NCBI GenBank assembly: GCA_963205005.1
Contig: CAUJHW010000057.1
Location: 1-45,546 of the forward strand
DNA from: Pseudomonadota bacterium
Lineage (GTDB): Bacteria; Pseudomonadota; Alphaproteobacteria; Caulobacterales; Caulobacteraceae
Length of the DNA stretch: 45,546 nucleotides
Direction of reading: 5' to 3'
The translations under genes and the position numbers were made by a program. Under the pieces are notes generated by a model, which saw only the letters and a program-made list of their open reading frames with translations, ran no database searches and had not been told where the DNA came from. Shown here piece after piece: positions 1-7,880 of this stretch (the stretch's first letter is position 1; each line of letters opens with the position of its first letter).

Positions 1-828
1 GAAAAGCTCCGCGCCCTGCCGGACCGCTTCGACGCCAGCCGCTTCGTCACCGAGCAGTTCTGGGCCACCTCGAAGGACGGCACGAAGGTCCCGTACTTCG
101 TCGTCCGCGCGAAGGACATGAAGCTGGACGGGACCAATCCCACCCTGCTCAACGCCTACGGCGGTTTCCTGGTCAGCCAGTCGCCGGCCTATTCCGGCGG
201 CATCGGCAAGCTGTGGCTGGAGAAGGGCGGCGTCTTCGTCGTCGCCAATATCCGCGGCGGCGGCGAGTTCGGTCCCCGCTGGCACAATGCCGGCCTGAAG
301 CTGAAGCGGATGGCGGTCTATGACGACTTTTTCGCCGTCTCCGAGGACCTGATCGCGCGGAAGATCACCAATCCGAAGAAGCTCGGCATCATGGGCGGCT
401 CCAATGGCGGCCTGCTGATGGGGGTGGCCCTGACCAAGCGGCCGGAGCTCTACAACGCCATCGTCATCCAGGTGCCGCTGTTCGACATGATCGGCTACAA
501 TCACATCGGCGCCGGAGCGTCCTGGATCGGCGAATACGGCGACCCCGACGTGCCCGAGGAACGGGCCATGCTGATGACCTATTCGCCGTACCAGAACCTG
601 AAGCCCGGCCAGCCCTATCCGCGCGTCTTCATCGAGACGTCCACCAAGGACGACCGCGTCCACCCGGCCCATGCCCGCAAGGCCGCCGCGCGGCTGAAGG
701 AATACGGCTACGACTACCTCTACTACGAGAACGTCGACGGCGGTCACGCCGCAGCCGCCAACCTCAACGAACGCGCGACGCGCCAGGCCCTGGAGTTCAC
801 CTATCTGATGCAGCGGCTGATGGACTGA
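1..828 (+). CDS. Prolyl oligopeptidase family serine peptidase (S9), C-terminal part
   Basis: The reading frame is open from base 1, so the N-terminus and propeller domain lie outside the window. What remains is the alpha/beta-hydrolase domain of an S9A-type peptidase, which cleaves short peptides after proline or related residues. The nucleophile motif GGSNGG has its Ser codon at 400-402. The acid lies in DDRV (about 649-654) and the catalytic His is in GGHAAA (codon 745-747). The motif YGGF and the stretch NIRGGGEFG are typical of the family. The protein ends at QRLMD with TGA at 826-828. Oligopeptidase B is a possible alternative; the missing propeller prevents a firmer subfamily call. Confidence 0.93.
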   Translation, partial: EKLRALPDRFDASRFVTEQFWATSKDGTKVPYFVVRAKDMKLDGTNPTLLNAYGGFLVSQSPAYSGGIGKLWLEKGGVFVVANIRGGGEFGPRWHNAGLKLKRMAVYDDFFAVSEDLIARKITNPKKLGIMGGSNGGLLMGVALTKRPELYNAIVIQVPLFDMIGYNHIGAGASWIGEYGDPDVPEERAMLMTYSPYQNLKPGQPYPRVFIETSTKDDRVHPAHARKAAARLKEYGYDYLYYENVDGGHAAAANLNERATRQALEFTYLMQRLMD

Positions 829-929
829 GGCGTTGACCCTTTCCGCGGGGTCCTGGCCAGGTTCGTCCCGGCCACGACGGCCACGGGAAGGGGCGAATAC
901 GGCAGGCTCTTGTGGACCTTCGCCGCGCC

Positions 930-2318
930 CTAGATGCCGAGAAAGTTCGTCATGCTGATGTCGTCAAGGGACCGGCCAATCAGCCGCACCGCCACATCGG
1001 CGACGCCGTCGTTGCATTGCGCGTCGGCAAAGACGAACACGTCAGCGCCGACCTGCACCACCACGTACTGGATCAGACCCGCGGCAATCCTGTCATTGGC
1101 CAGCGCCAGCGCCGCTGCGTAGTTCGCGGCGGTATTTTCAGAATAGTTCGTCGATGATCCGGTGCCGACAATCGCTGACGACGAAAGATCCTGAAAATAC
1201 AGGAAGTCGCTGCTGCTCCAGTCGAGGATGATGTCCAGGTCAGCAAAATTCGTCGACTCCTGGCCCCCGTAGAAGTCGAACTCGTCGGCGCCGTCTCCAC
1301 CCGAGATCGTGTCCGAGCCACCCCAGGCAAGGATTGCATCGTTGCCGGCGCCGCCCGAGATGCTGTCCGGCCCGTTGCCTGTGCGAACGACGTCCTCACC
1401 GTCGCCGCAGTCGACGGTGAACCGGTCGGTCGTTTCGTTGTTGATGAGTGCGAACAGCCCGTCGCTTCCGTCGCCCAGGTCGACGAAGAATATCCCGGCC
1501 TGCGGGTTCACGAGGTCGTCGCCGGCTCCGCCGATGATGGTCGATTGGCCGGCGACCTTGAAATAGTCCTCACCGTTACCGCCGTTGAAGACATTGCGGC
1601 CGCCGGTGTCGAAGATCTGGTCGCTGCCGTCCTCGCCGTTGACCGTGTCATCGCCGCTTCCGGTGTAGATGTAGTCGTTTCCGAGGTTGCCGTTGACGAA
1701 GTCGTTGCCGCCCCCGGTCGCTCCGATCGGATCGAGATAGACAGTGGCGCGCCCGAGGATGTTGCTGATGCCCAGGCCGGCGACGCCGATCACGTCATTG
1801 TCCTGACCACCGAGGAGCGTGTCGTTGTCAGTGGCCGAGCCGTTGATGGTGTCCTGGCCGCGGTTGCCCTGGGCGAAGTTAAGTCCGCCCCCGGTCGCGC
1901 TCTGGCCGACAAAGATTGTGTCGTTGTCCTGGCCGCCATAGATGACGTCGAAACCGGCTCCTCCGACCAAGCGGTCTTCGCCCTGATTGCCCTGCAATTG
2001 GTTGGTTCCATCGCCAGCATTGAGCGTATCGGCGCCGGATCCGCCATAGAGGCCGTTGTTTTCAGCTCCAAAAGCAGCGGGAGAATCGTTTCCCCCAGAT
2101 CCGACGTACAGCCTTGAACCGTCGGCGAAGGTTGTGGTCGCGCGGGAAAGGGCCTGGCTGAAGACGACCGTGGTCGCACCGACCGTCATCGACGTCGTGG
2201 TCGTTCCAAATTGTATCGTCGTTGCGTTTGCAGAGCCCTGGTCGACCAGCACCATATCGTCGGCCGTCAAGGACAGGGCCTGAGCCGCCGTGATCGAGGC
2301 AAAGTTGAAAGTCGCCAT
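930..2318 (-). CDS. RTX calcium-binding protein, probably type I secreted
   Basis: A 462-residue protein dominated by glycine/aspartate nonapeptide repeats of the GGxGxDxxx kind (for example GGSGADTLN, GGAGFDVIY, GNLGNDYIY, GGAGNDAIL, GGDGADEF) from about residue 90 to 350. Such repeats bind calcium and fold as beta-rolls outside the cell. There is no N-terminal signal peptide. The C-terminus ends in a hydrophobic DISMTNFLGI stretch, as expected of a type I secretion signal. A G-rich ribosome site precedes the ATG. No ABC exporter or membrane-fusion partner lies nearby, but a TolC-type channel is encoded at 10308-11849. Wobble positions look less GC-rich than in neighbours, which may indicate transfer. 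The role (S-layer-like, adhesin or enzyme) cannot be told; no catalytic domain was recognised. Confidence 0.85.
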   Translation of the reverse strand: MATFNFASITAAQALSLTADDMVLVDQGSANATTIQFGTTTTSMTVGATTVVFSQALSRATTTFADGSRLYVGSGGNDSPAAFGAENNGLYGGSGADTLNAGDGTNQLQGNQGEDRLVGGAGFDVIYGGQDNDTIFVGQSATGGGLNFAQGNRGQDTINGSATDNDTLLGGQDNDVIGVAGLGISNILGRATVYLDPIGATGGGNDFVNGNLGNDYIYTGSGDDTVNGEDGSDQIFDTGGRNVFNGGNGEDYFKVAGQSTIIGGAGDDLVNPQAGIFFVDLGDGSDGLFALINNETTDRFTVDCGDGEDVVRTGNGPDSISGGAGNDAILAWGGSDTISGGDGADEFDFYGGQESTNFADLDIILDWSSSDFLYFQDLSSSAIVGTGSSTNYSENTAANYAAALALANDRIAAGLIQYVVVQVGADVFVFADAQCNDGVADVAVRLIGRSLDDISMTNFLGI

Positions 2319-2452
2319 TGTCAGGCCCCCCGGTCTGCGTCCAATCCCTCAATAGCGGTCCAAAGGGTTGTGACAAGTAGATCATCGCGCTCAGGTCGTG
2401 CCCGCGCACCGGGCTGATGCAGGGGCTGATGGACTGAGGCGCGGCTGGGCCT

Positions 2453-3268
2453 TCAGCCCGCCTCGGCGAAATCCGCTTCCAGCCGCCCGAGCAGTCGCGC
2501 CCGGGTGGCAGGCCGTGGAAGGCCACCGAGGAGGAAGAACACGCGGACGACAGGCAGGTGGGTCTCGATTTCCGCCCGCATGGTGTCGAGGGACATGCCG
2601 GCCAGCTGTGCGTAGGCCGACTGCATGGCGGCGTTGATCGCCTGCTGCCGCACCGGATCGCCGAAATTCTCGACGACGAGCTCGGTCGTCAGAAAATGGC
2701 AGCAGGCCAGGTCGAGCAGGGCGCCCCCGCGCTTGGCGCCGGTCCAGTCGATCAGTCGCGGCCCTTCCGCCGTCATGATCACGTTGTCAGGGTGCAGGTC
2801 GCAGTGCGCCACGCCTTCGTCGGCGGGCAGGCGGTCGATCAGGTCGAGTACTCCCGTGGCGATGCGCTCCGGAATCCCGGCCTCGGGTAGTTCAAGGGAC
2901 CGCGCCATGTACTCGCGCATGGACAGCACCTTCGCCGGCGCCGGCGTCCTGTGAACCGAGAGGCCAAGCATCGCGAGGAGGGCGCCGGTCGCCTCCGGCG
3001 TGATCTTGCCGGCCTTCACCTGCTGAAGCAGGGTCGGTCCGTCCAGGCGCGGCATCACGAAGCCGAAGCGGCCGTCGACCTCCACCTCTTCGAACACCTC
3101 CGGAGCGGGGCCGCCGGCGGCGAACACCGCGCGGGTCATGCGGGCTTCCCACCACGGAATCCGGCGCGGAACGCCGGTCTTGAACAGCTTCACGACGCGG
3201 CCGGGCGCCCAGGCGTGGACGTCCGCGGACGCACCTTCGCCGATCTTCTCGCCCAGGGATCCACCCAT
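2453..3268 (-). CDS. APH-family phosphotransferase / small-molecule kinase
   Basis: A 271-residue protein kinase-like fold phosphotransferase. The N-lobe has a short glycine-rich loop (IGEGASADVHAW) and a lysine in VVKLFK. The catalytic loop is HCDLHPDN (D157, N162), and the metal-binding Asp is in LIDW (D174), where classic enzymes have DF/DW. This pattern fits aminoglycoside/choline/homoserine kinase relatives; the substrate cannot be read from sequence. The start at 3268 was chosen over an in-frame ATG nine codons upstream because GGAGG sits about 8 nt before it. The gene follows the VWA gene on the same strand after 78 nt and could be cotranscribed with it. Confidence 0.82.
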   Translation of the reverse strand: MGGSLGEKIGEGASADVHAWAPGRVVKLFKTGVPRRIPWWEARMTRAVFAAGGPAPEVFEEVEVDGRFGFVMPRLDGPTLLQQVKAGKITPEATGALLAMLGLSVHRTPAPAKVLSMREYMARSLELPEAGIPERIATGVLDLIDRLPADEGVAHCDLHPDNVIMTAEGPRLIDWTGAKRGGALLDLACCHFLTTELVVENFGDPVRQQAINAAMQSAYAQLAGMSLDTMRAEIETHLPVVRVFFLLGGLPRPATRARLLGRLEADFAEAG

Positions 3269-3346
3269 TGCCCGGCCTCCGCCCCGGGCCAGCAAACACC
3301 AGCTTGCGGCGAAGCAGAAGCGGGCGCCTCCTCTGGCGCAGGGCGT

Positions 3347-5137
3347 CTACTCGTTCACCGCCCGCGCATCGCCCGCCGCCCGCACCATCTGCACGAACTC
3401 GGCCCGCTCTCCGAAGGGGTCCGCGCCGCGGGCGGATTGGGCGAGGGTGATGATGTCTCCCCAGCCGAAGCTGTCCGACACGCGCGGATCGCCGCGCAGC
3501 TTCTGGCCGAAGCCGGCCACCGCCACGGCCCAGCGGGTCGGCTCGGGCGCGGCGGACAGGGTCCCCACCGCATCAGCCCTGCGCACCGGCCGCTCCATCA
3601 GCCGTGAGCGTGTTTCGCCCGGCAGCTTGTAGCGGATCTCCAGGTAGGCCAACTCGGCCCCGGGCGCGGCCGCCGGACGGGCGCTCCGGTAGCGCAGCGG
3701 ATCGGCCGAGGGCCGCGCGCCCGCAGGCGTGATCTCGTACAGCGCGGTCACCGAGGCCCGGGCCCCGACCTCGCCGGCGTCCACCTGGTCGTTGTTGAAG
3801 TCCTCGCGGGCCAGCATGCGGGTCTCGTAGCCGATGAGGCGATATTCCGAGACCTGCGCCGGGTTGAACTCCACCTGCACCTTCACGTCGTCGGCGATCG
3901 GGAACAGCGGCTTCGTGAAGTCCTCGCGGAACAGCTTCCGGGCCTCCTGCAGGCTGTCCACATAGGCGGCGGTCCCGTTCCCGTTCTGCGCCAGCGCCTG
4001 CATCATGGTGTCGTTGTAGTTGCCGCGCCCGAAGCCGTAGACCGACAGGTAGACCCCGTCCTTGCGCTTGCCGGCGACGAAGTCCTTCAGCCGCGCGGGA
4101 TCGGCGACGCCCACGTTGAAGTCGCCGTCGGTCAGCAGGATCACCCGGTTCACCGCCTTCGGATCGAACCGCTCGCGGGCCAGGGCATAGGCCAGCGCCA
4201 GGCCCTGGCCGCCGGCGGTCGAGCCGCCGGACTGCAGGGACTCCAGGGCGCAGCGCATCTTCAGCTTCTGCCGGCCGTCGGTGGGGCCCAGCACCGCGCC
4301 GGCCGAGCCGGCGTAGGCCACCATCGAGACGTGGTCCTGCGGCCGCATCTGGTCGATCAGCAGGTTCAGCGAGCGCCGTGCGAGGGGCAGCCGGTCGTCC
4401 GACGCCATCGAGCCGGAGGTGTCGATCAGGAACACCAGGTTCAGCGGCGGCGGCTCGCCCCTGGCCAGGTCATAGCCCTGCAGCCCGATGTGCAGGATCT
4501 GGCGCTCGGCCGACCAGGGCGAGGGGGCCAGCGCCACATAGGCGCTGAACGGCGTCGTCCGGTCCTTCGGCGGCGCGTACCCGTAGTCGAAGTAGTTCAC
4601 CAGTTCCTCGACCCGCACCGCGTCCACCGGCGGGCGCTGGCCGTCGCGCAGGAAGCGCCGGACGTTGGAATAGGCCGCGGTGTCCACGTCGACCGAGAAG
4701 GTGGAGACCGGCTCCTGCGCGGTCTGGCGGATCGGATTGGCCTGGGCGTTCGGATAGCGCTCGGTGTCCATGGCCGGGCGGGGGCGGTAGCTCTGGGCCA
4801 CGCGGGGGGGCGGCCGCCGGGCGCCGCTGACCACCATTTCCTCGATCACGCTGGTCTGGGGACCGGGCAGGGTCTTGCCTGACTGCACCGGCGGCAGCGG
4901 CAGCGGAGGAATGGCGGGCGGGACGATGTTGGGCGCGATGCGCGGGCCGGGGCCCGGCGGCGGGGCCGGGACACGGCGCATGACCTCCCGAACGGGATCC
5001 GGGCGGAACCCCAGCGCCTCGCAGGCCTCGGGGCTGGGCGCGCCATCGCCGTACCGGAGCGGCTGGGCCGGGGAAGGCTGTCCGACGGCCGCCGTCAGGC
5101 AGGCCAGCGTGAACACACGAAGGCGGCGTCGCGGCAT
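3347..5137 (-). CDS. VWA domain-containing protein (YfbK type)
   Basis: A 596-residue exported protein. An N-terminal hydrophobic segment with AxA (residues 8-24) looks like a signal peptide, followed by a Pro-rich low-complexity stretch (55-95). Residues about 140-235 match the conserved region that precedes the VWA domain in YfbK-like proteins (STFSVDVDTAAYSNVRRFL). The VWA domain starts about 234 with a complete MIDAS motif DTSGS (239-243), a GGSTAG loop and LTDGDFN. The C-terminal 200 residues correspond to the DUF3520-type tail. It probably binds a metal-dependent protein partner in the periplasm or on the membrane; the partner is unknown. GGGAG lies 7 nt before the ATG. Confidence 0.9.
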   Translation of the reverse strand: MPRRRLRVFTLACLTAAVGQPSPAQPLRYGDGAPSPEACEALGFRPDPVREVMRRVPAPPPGPGPRIAPNIVPPAIPPLPLPPVQSGKTLPGPQTSVIEEMVVSGARRPPPRVAQSYRPRPAMDTERYPNAQANPIRQTAQEPVSTFSVDVDTAAYSNVRRFLRDGQRPPVDAVRVEELVNYFDYGYAPPKDRTTPFSAYVALAPSPWSAERQILHIGLQGYDLARGEPPPLNLVFLIDTSGSMASDDRLPLARRSLNLLIDQMRPQDHVSMVAYAGSAGAVLGPTDGRQKLKMRCALESLQSGGSTAGGQGLALAYALARERFDPKAVNRVILLTDGDFNVGVADPARLKDFVAGKRKDGVYLSVYGFGRGNYNDTMMQALAQNGNGTAAYVDSLQEARKLFREDFTKPLFPIADDVKVQVEFNPAQVSEYRLIGYETRMLAREDFNNDQVDAGEVGARASVTALYEITPAGARPSADPLRYRSARPAAAPGAELAYLEIRYKLPGETRSRLMERPVRRADAVGTLSAAPEPTRWAVAVAGFGQKLRGDPRVSDSFGWGDIITLAQSARGADPFGERAEFVQMVRAAGDARAVNE

Positions 5138-5231
5138 CGGTCACTCCCGTTCATCGTCCCGGACCCCGAGATCGCGCGGCGATCGTGGCCGTCGCGTGGC
5201 GAACCCGGGACGTTCGTATGACGAGTGTAAT

Positions 5232-5936
5232 TTATCGCACGAAACTCGCGCCGTTGATATCCAGAACCGCCCCGGTCATCGACGCCGGCGCCTCCAGCGC
5301 CAGCCAGGCCGCCGCGCTGGCCACCTCGGCGGCGTCGGCCACCCGGCCCAGCGGGATGTCGGCCAGCAGCTTTTCGCCGCCGCGGCTCGCCAGATAGTCC
5401 TCGGCCATCCCGGTCATGGTGAAGCCCGGACAGATGGCGAAGGCCAGGATGTCCTCCGAGGCGAAGCCGCGGGCGATGGACTTGGTCATGGCCACCATCC
5501 CGGCCTTGGAGGCGGCATAGTGCCAGTGGGCCGGACTGTCGCCGCGATAGGCCGCCCGGCTGGCGATGTTGACCAGCCGCCCGCCGGTCCGTCGCTCGCG
5601 CCAGTGCAGGATCGCCCGCCGCGTGAGGTCGGCGCTGGCCTGAAGGTTGATCTGCATCGTCCGCCCCCAGGCGGCCTGCCAGTCGGGCAGGGGCGCATCG
5701 ACCGCTATGGCCTCGAACACGCCCGCATTGTTGATCAGCACGTCGATGCGCCCGCCGAGGCGCTCAAGCGCTGCGTCCCACAGGCGGTCGGCCGCCGCGG
5801 GGTCGGCGAAGTCCGCGCCGATCACCCCGTCGGCGTCGCGGCTGCCGTGCCCGACCACCCGCGCCCGACCAGCCAGGGCCTCGACGGTGGCCGCGCCGAT
5901 GCCGCGGGTGGATCCGGTGATGAGGATGTGGAGCAT
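5232..5936 (-). CDS. Short-chain dehydrogenase/reductase
   Basis: A 234-residue classical SDR. It has the cofactor motif TGSTRGIG (7-14), NNAG (69-72), catalytic Ser126, and Tyr140/Lys144 in YAASK, followed by the PG motif at 170-171. It oxidises or reduces a small alcohol/ketone with NAD(P)(H); the substrate is not predictable. The start at 5936 is preferred because the Rossmann strand begins immediately (MLHILITGS) and the in-frame extension upstream is not SDR-like. It is the last gene before the tRNA-Cys integrative element. Confidence 0.92.
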   Translation of the reverse strand: MLHILITGSTRGIGAATVEALAGRARVVGHGSRDADGVIGADFADPAAADRLWDAALERLGGRIDVLINNAGVFEAIAVDAPLPDWQAAWGRTMQINLQASADLTRRAILHWRERRTGGRLVNIASRAAYRGDSPAHWHYAASKAGMVAMTKSIARGFASEDILAFAICPGFTMTGMAEDYLASRGGEKLLADIPLGRVADAAEVASAAAWLALEAPASMTGAVLDINGASFVR

Positions 5937-6149
5937 GGGCGGCCTTCCGGGCGGGGAAGCCTGACGCTTCACGGCCGCCCGGTCGCCTGTCAACGCCGCG
6001 CAGGCAAAAGCGCAGGCGTCGCCGACGGCTCCCCATTTTCCGGGCAGCTCTGCCTCGGCCAGGAGACCGCCGCGCGCCGCCGGCGCAGAGCCGACCCCGC
6101 CAGGTCGACCCGGACGGGACGCCGCGGCGTCACAGGAAAAAGGGAAAGG

Positions 6150-6194
6150 TTGGAGGCCCGACCGAGAATCGAACTCGGGTGCACGGATTTGCAG
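6150..6194. repeat. Left attachment site (tRNA-Cys 3' fragment)
   Basis: Exact 45-bp copy of 9447-9491. It contains the 3' end of tRNA-Cys (CCA end, T arm, variable region and anticodon-loop side) but not the 5' half, so it is the chromosomal 3' fragment displaced by insertion. Identity stops at 6194/9491 (G versus T next) and at 6150/9447 (G versus A before). Confidence 0.93.
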
Positions 6195-6228
6195 GCCGAA
6201 GCGGTGCGCCGCAGTTCAATGGGTTAGC

Positions 6229-6290
6229 TGCAAACTGGCCGGAATCCGACCCTAGCCGGATCAACAGCTTAGCAGCGCCGTGCAAACCGG
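6229..6290 (+). repeat. Left-end TGCAAACYGG repeats (candidate integrase arm sites)
   Basis: TGCAAACTGG at 6229-6238 and TGCAAACCGG at 6281-6290, both in the same orientation. The same two variants occur at the right end (9392-9413). The first copy shares 12 bp (GCTGCAAACTGG) with its right-end partner. Paired terminal repeats inside an integrase element suggest arm-type binding sites; this is inferred. Confidence 0.6.
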
Positions 6291-6399
6291 AATTCGGGGC
6301 GGCGACAGACAGTCCCGGACAATCGCGGCCTTCGGCGGCGGGGCCTCCATCGGCGACCTGGCTGCGCGCGATACTCTCCGAGGAGGGACACTTTCAGGG

Positions 6400-6435
6400 C
6401 ATCGAGCTGGTCCGAACAAGGGGGCCAGCTCGATG
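6400..6435. repeat. 11-bp perfect inverted repeat in element left end
   Basis: CATCGAGCTGG at 6400-6410 is mirrored exactly by CCAGCTCGATG at 6425-6435, with a 14-nt loop. The right arm contains the ATG (6433) of a possible small ORF, and the G run in the loop would be its ribosome site. An RNA hairpin here would hide that start; a protein operator is the alternative. Confidence 0.55.
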
Positions 6436-6768
6436 ACCTACAGCAATGACGCGCCGATCATTGCGGCCCACGCGACCGGGCCAACAACGGCAAGAGACCT
6501 GCGGGGCGCGTCGGGCAGCGATGCCGTGCTTAACGTTCAAGGTCTCAAGGTCGCAAAAGAACCCGGCGAATGCGCCGGGTTCTGCGGGTGGTGGATAACC
6601 CTCCTCCTGAAGATGGCGGGGCTGCTGCTCGGCAGCGCGGCAGCCCCGGCGAATTCCCCATTTCACTTGGTTTGGCCCCGGCGGGCCGTTGGGTCGGCGC
6701 GGCAGCGCCGTCTCGCGCAATTGTCTGTGCTTGGCGCCGGCGGCCCGTTGCGGAGGCATCTCGAATGA
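6433..6768 (+). CDS. Possible small protein of the integrative element
   Basis: A 111-residue frame, not recognised. In favour: a GGGGG ribosome-site candidate about 8 nt before the ATG, and a stop that overlaps the next gene's start as ATGA (6765-6768), as in coupled genes. Residues about 54-75 are hydrophobic (WWITLLLKMAGLLLG) and could span a membrane. Against: the frame crosses a strong 24-nt hairpin (6559-6582), codon use is mixed, and the C-terminal third is Arg-rich like a chance frame. The alternative is that 6195-6764 is a non-coding control region. Confidence 0.35.
   Translation: MTYSNDAPIIAAHATGPTTARDLRGASGSDAVLNVQGLKVAKEPGECAGFCGWWITLLLKMAGLLLGSAAAPANSPFHLVWPRRAVGSARQRRLAQLSVLGAGGPLRRHLE
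6559..6582 (-). terminator. Hairpin, terminator-like on minus strand
   Basis: A perfect 10-bp stem (GAACCCGGCG / CGCCGGGTTC) with a 4-nt loop. On the minus strand it is followed by TTTT and so resembles an intrinsic terminator for transcription coming from the right. No minus-strand gene is recognised upstream of it, so it may end an antisense or small RNA. Confidence 0.45.
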
Positions 6769-7280
6769 CAGACACCGATCACCTCACCTGGCCCAGCGGC
6801 CAGCATCGGCGGCCGCTACGGTCCAACCAGGAGTTCACTCCCGAACTGTGTCGCGCGGCGCGCGGACTGATGGGCCTCAGCGAACTGGCGTTGGCCAACC
6901 GCGCTGGCCATTGGCCGCGCTACGCCTGCGTGACTGCCGATGACGTGAAGGCCTTCGAGAACGGCGGCGAGATCGACGATTGCGTCCACGCCGCCATCTG
7001 CGAGGCCCTCTATCACGAGGGGTTCGGGGTGATCGTCGTTGGCGAGGCAGGGGCAGGGGCCGGCGTGCGCTGGGCGCTGAACGCCGATCGTCGGGCGCTG
7101 GGCACCTACCAGGATCGCAAGTACCGGCCCGTCATCGAGGCCGCGCAGCGGCGTGCGGCCCTGGTGCAGGCCTGGTGGGACCACATACAAGACCTTCGGG
7201 AAAAGTCGTCGGCTCGTCTCTCTGGCGAGTTCTCAAACTCCCGGCGCCAGGTAGCTGGCGCAGGTTTCGCAAGGCCTTGA
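6765..7280 (+). CDS. XRE-like helix-turn-helix protein of the element
   Basis: A 171-residue protein. Residues about 20-75 follow the pattern of short alphaproteobacterial XRE-type HTH regulators: FTPELCRAARGLMGLSELAL, then a VTADDVKAFENGG recognition segment and an AICEALYHEGFGVI end. The HTH is divergent, with an insert in the turn. After it comes a GAGAGVRW stretch and a basic helical tail (QDRKYRPVIEAAQRRAAL). The ATG is preceded by GGAGG at an 8-nt distance and overlaps the stop of the possible upstream ORF. It probably regulates the element (repressor or activator); target sites are unknown. Confidence 0.68.
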   Translation: MTDTDHLTWPSGQHRRPLRSNQEFTPELCRAARGLMGLSELALANRAGHWPRYACVTADDVKAFENGGEIDDCVHAAICEALYHEGFGVIVVGEAGAGAGVRWALNADRRALGTYQDRKYRPVIEAAQRRAALVQAWWDHIQDLREKSSARLSGEFSNSRRQVAGAGFARP

Positions 7281-7306
7281 GAAGCCTAACCAGAGAGAGA
7301 CAGACC

Positions 7307-7804
7307 ATGAATGCCCACACGCCGCGGCGCCTTGCCGCCGATCAACCCGCCCTGCTGTCGAGCGCCGTTTCCCCCGCCGCCGCCCTTTGTCCGGTGGCAG
7401 CCCTGGGGCTGACCTTCACTCAGCTGGAGGATCGAGGCCGCGATCTCGCCGAGGCCGACCAGCCGGCGGACGCGCGGGCACAGAAGAGGGAAGATCAGCT
7501 CGCCTCGCAGATCGTGCAGGCGTCCGACATGATCTCCGCCCGGGTGGAGTGGACCCAGGCGCAGAGTTTGGAGGGGATCTACTTTCAAACGCTCCACCTG
7601 CGGAGCCTAGTCAGAGATCTTGCGGAAGGCGAGGGGGACGCAATCGACCGCGACCAGCTGTTCGCACGGTTCGAGCGCCTCAATGCATTGATCTTGGAGG
7701 GACTGGAGCGCCTGGGCCGCTTTGACGGCAGCCTGTATGGCAAGGCGCACAAGACGGTCGCGGCGTGCGAATTCGCAGAGGTGTTGAACCTGTTGGCATC
7801 TTAG
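7307..7804 (+). CDS. Uncharacterised protein of the integrative element
   Basis: A 165-residue protein with no recognised domain. The N-terminal 45 residues are Ala/Pro-rich and probably flexible. Residues about 46-165 look almost fully alpha-helical with heptad-like leucines (QLEDRGRDLAEAD, LHLRSLVRDLAEGE, LFARFERLNALILEGLERLG). A GAGAGAGA tract precedes the ATG. It lies 26 nt after the HTH gene and 76 nt before the next gene, so it is the cargo or accessory position of the element's single co-directional gene set. The short intergenic to its right holds an operator-like palindrome. It could be a structural, immunity or replication helper protein; nothing in the sequence decides. Confidence 0.7.
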   Translation: MNAHTPRRLAADQPALLSSAVSPAAALCPVAALGLTFTQLEDRGRDLAEADQPADARAQKREDQLASQIVQASDMISARVEWTQAQSLEGIYFQTLHLRSLVRDLAEGEGDAIDRDQLFARFERLNALILEGLERLGRFDGSLYGKAHKTVAACEFAEVLNLLAS

Positions 7805-7824
7805 CAATTTGGGCAAACGGTATC

Positions 7825-7871
7825 GGTTGACACCTAGGGCAAATCACCCGCCCTTGGTGTCGACCGACACC
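7825..7871. promoter_or_regulatory. Operator-like palindromes upstream of 7881 gene
   Basis: Three GGTGTC/GACACC half-sites: 7829-7834, 7856-7861 and 7866-7871. Two of them form a perfect palindrome GGTGTCG-AC-CGACACC (7856-7871). A longer imperfect inverted repeat (16-bp arms at 7825-7840 and 7850-7865, 14/16 matching) includes the first. TTGACA at 7827-7832 could be a -35 element. The cluster ends 9 nt before the ATG at 7881, the expected place for autoregulation. Confidence 0.6.
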
Positions 7872-7880
7872 GAGGACGCC

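Noticed and set aside
7809..7880. Upstream ATG for the excisionase-like gene
   Set aside because: It lies before the operator-like palindromes and lacks a ribosome site; ATG 7881 has CGAGGA and leads directly to the HTH domain.
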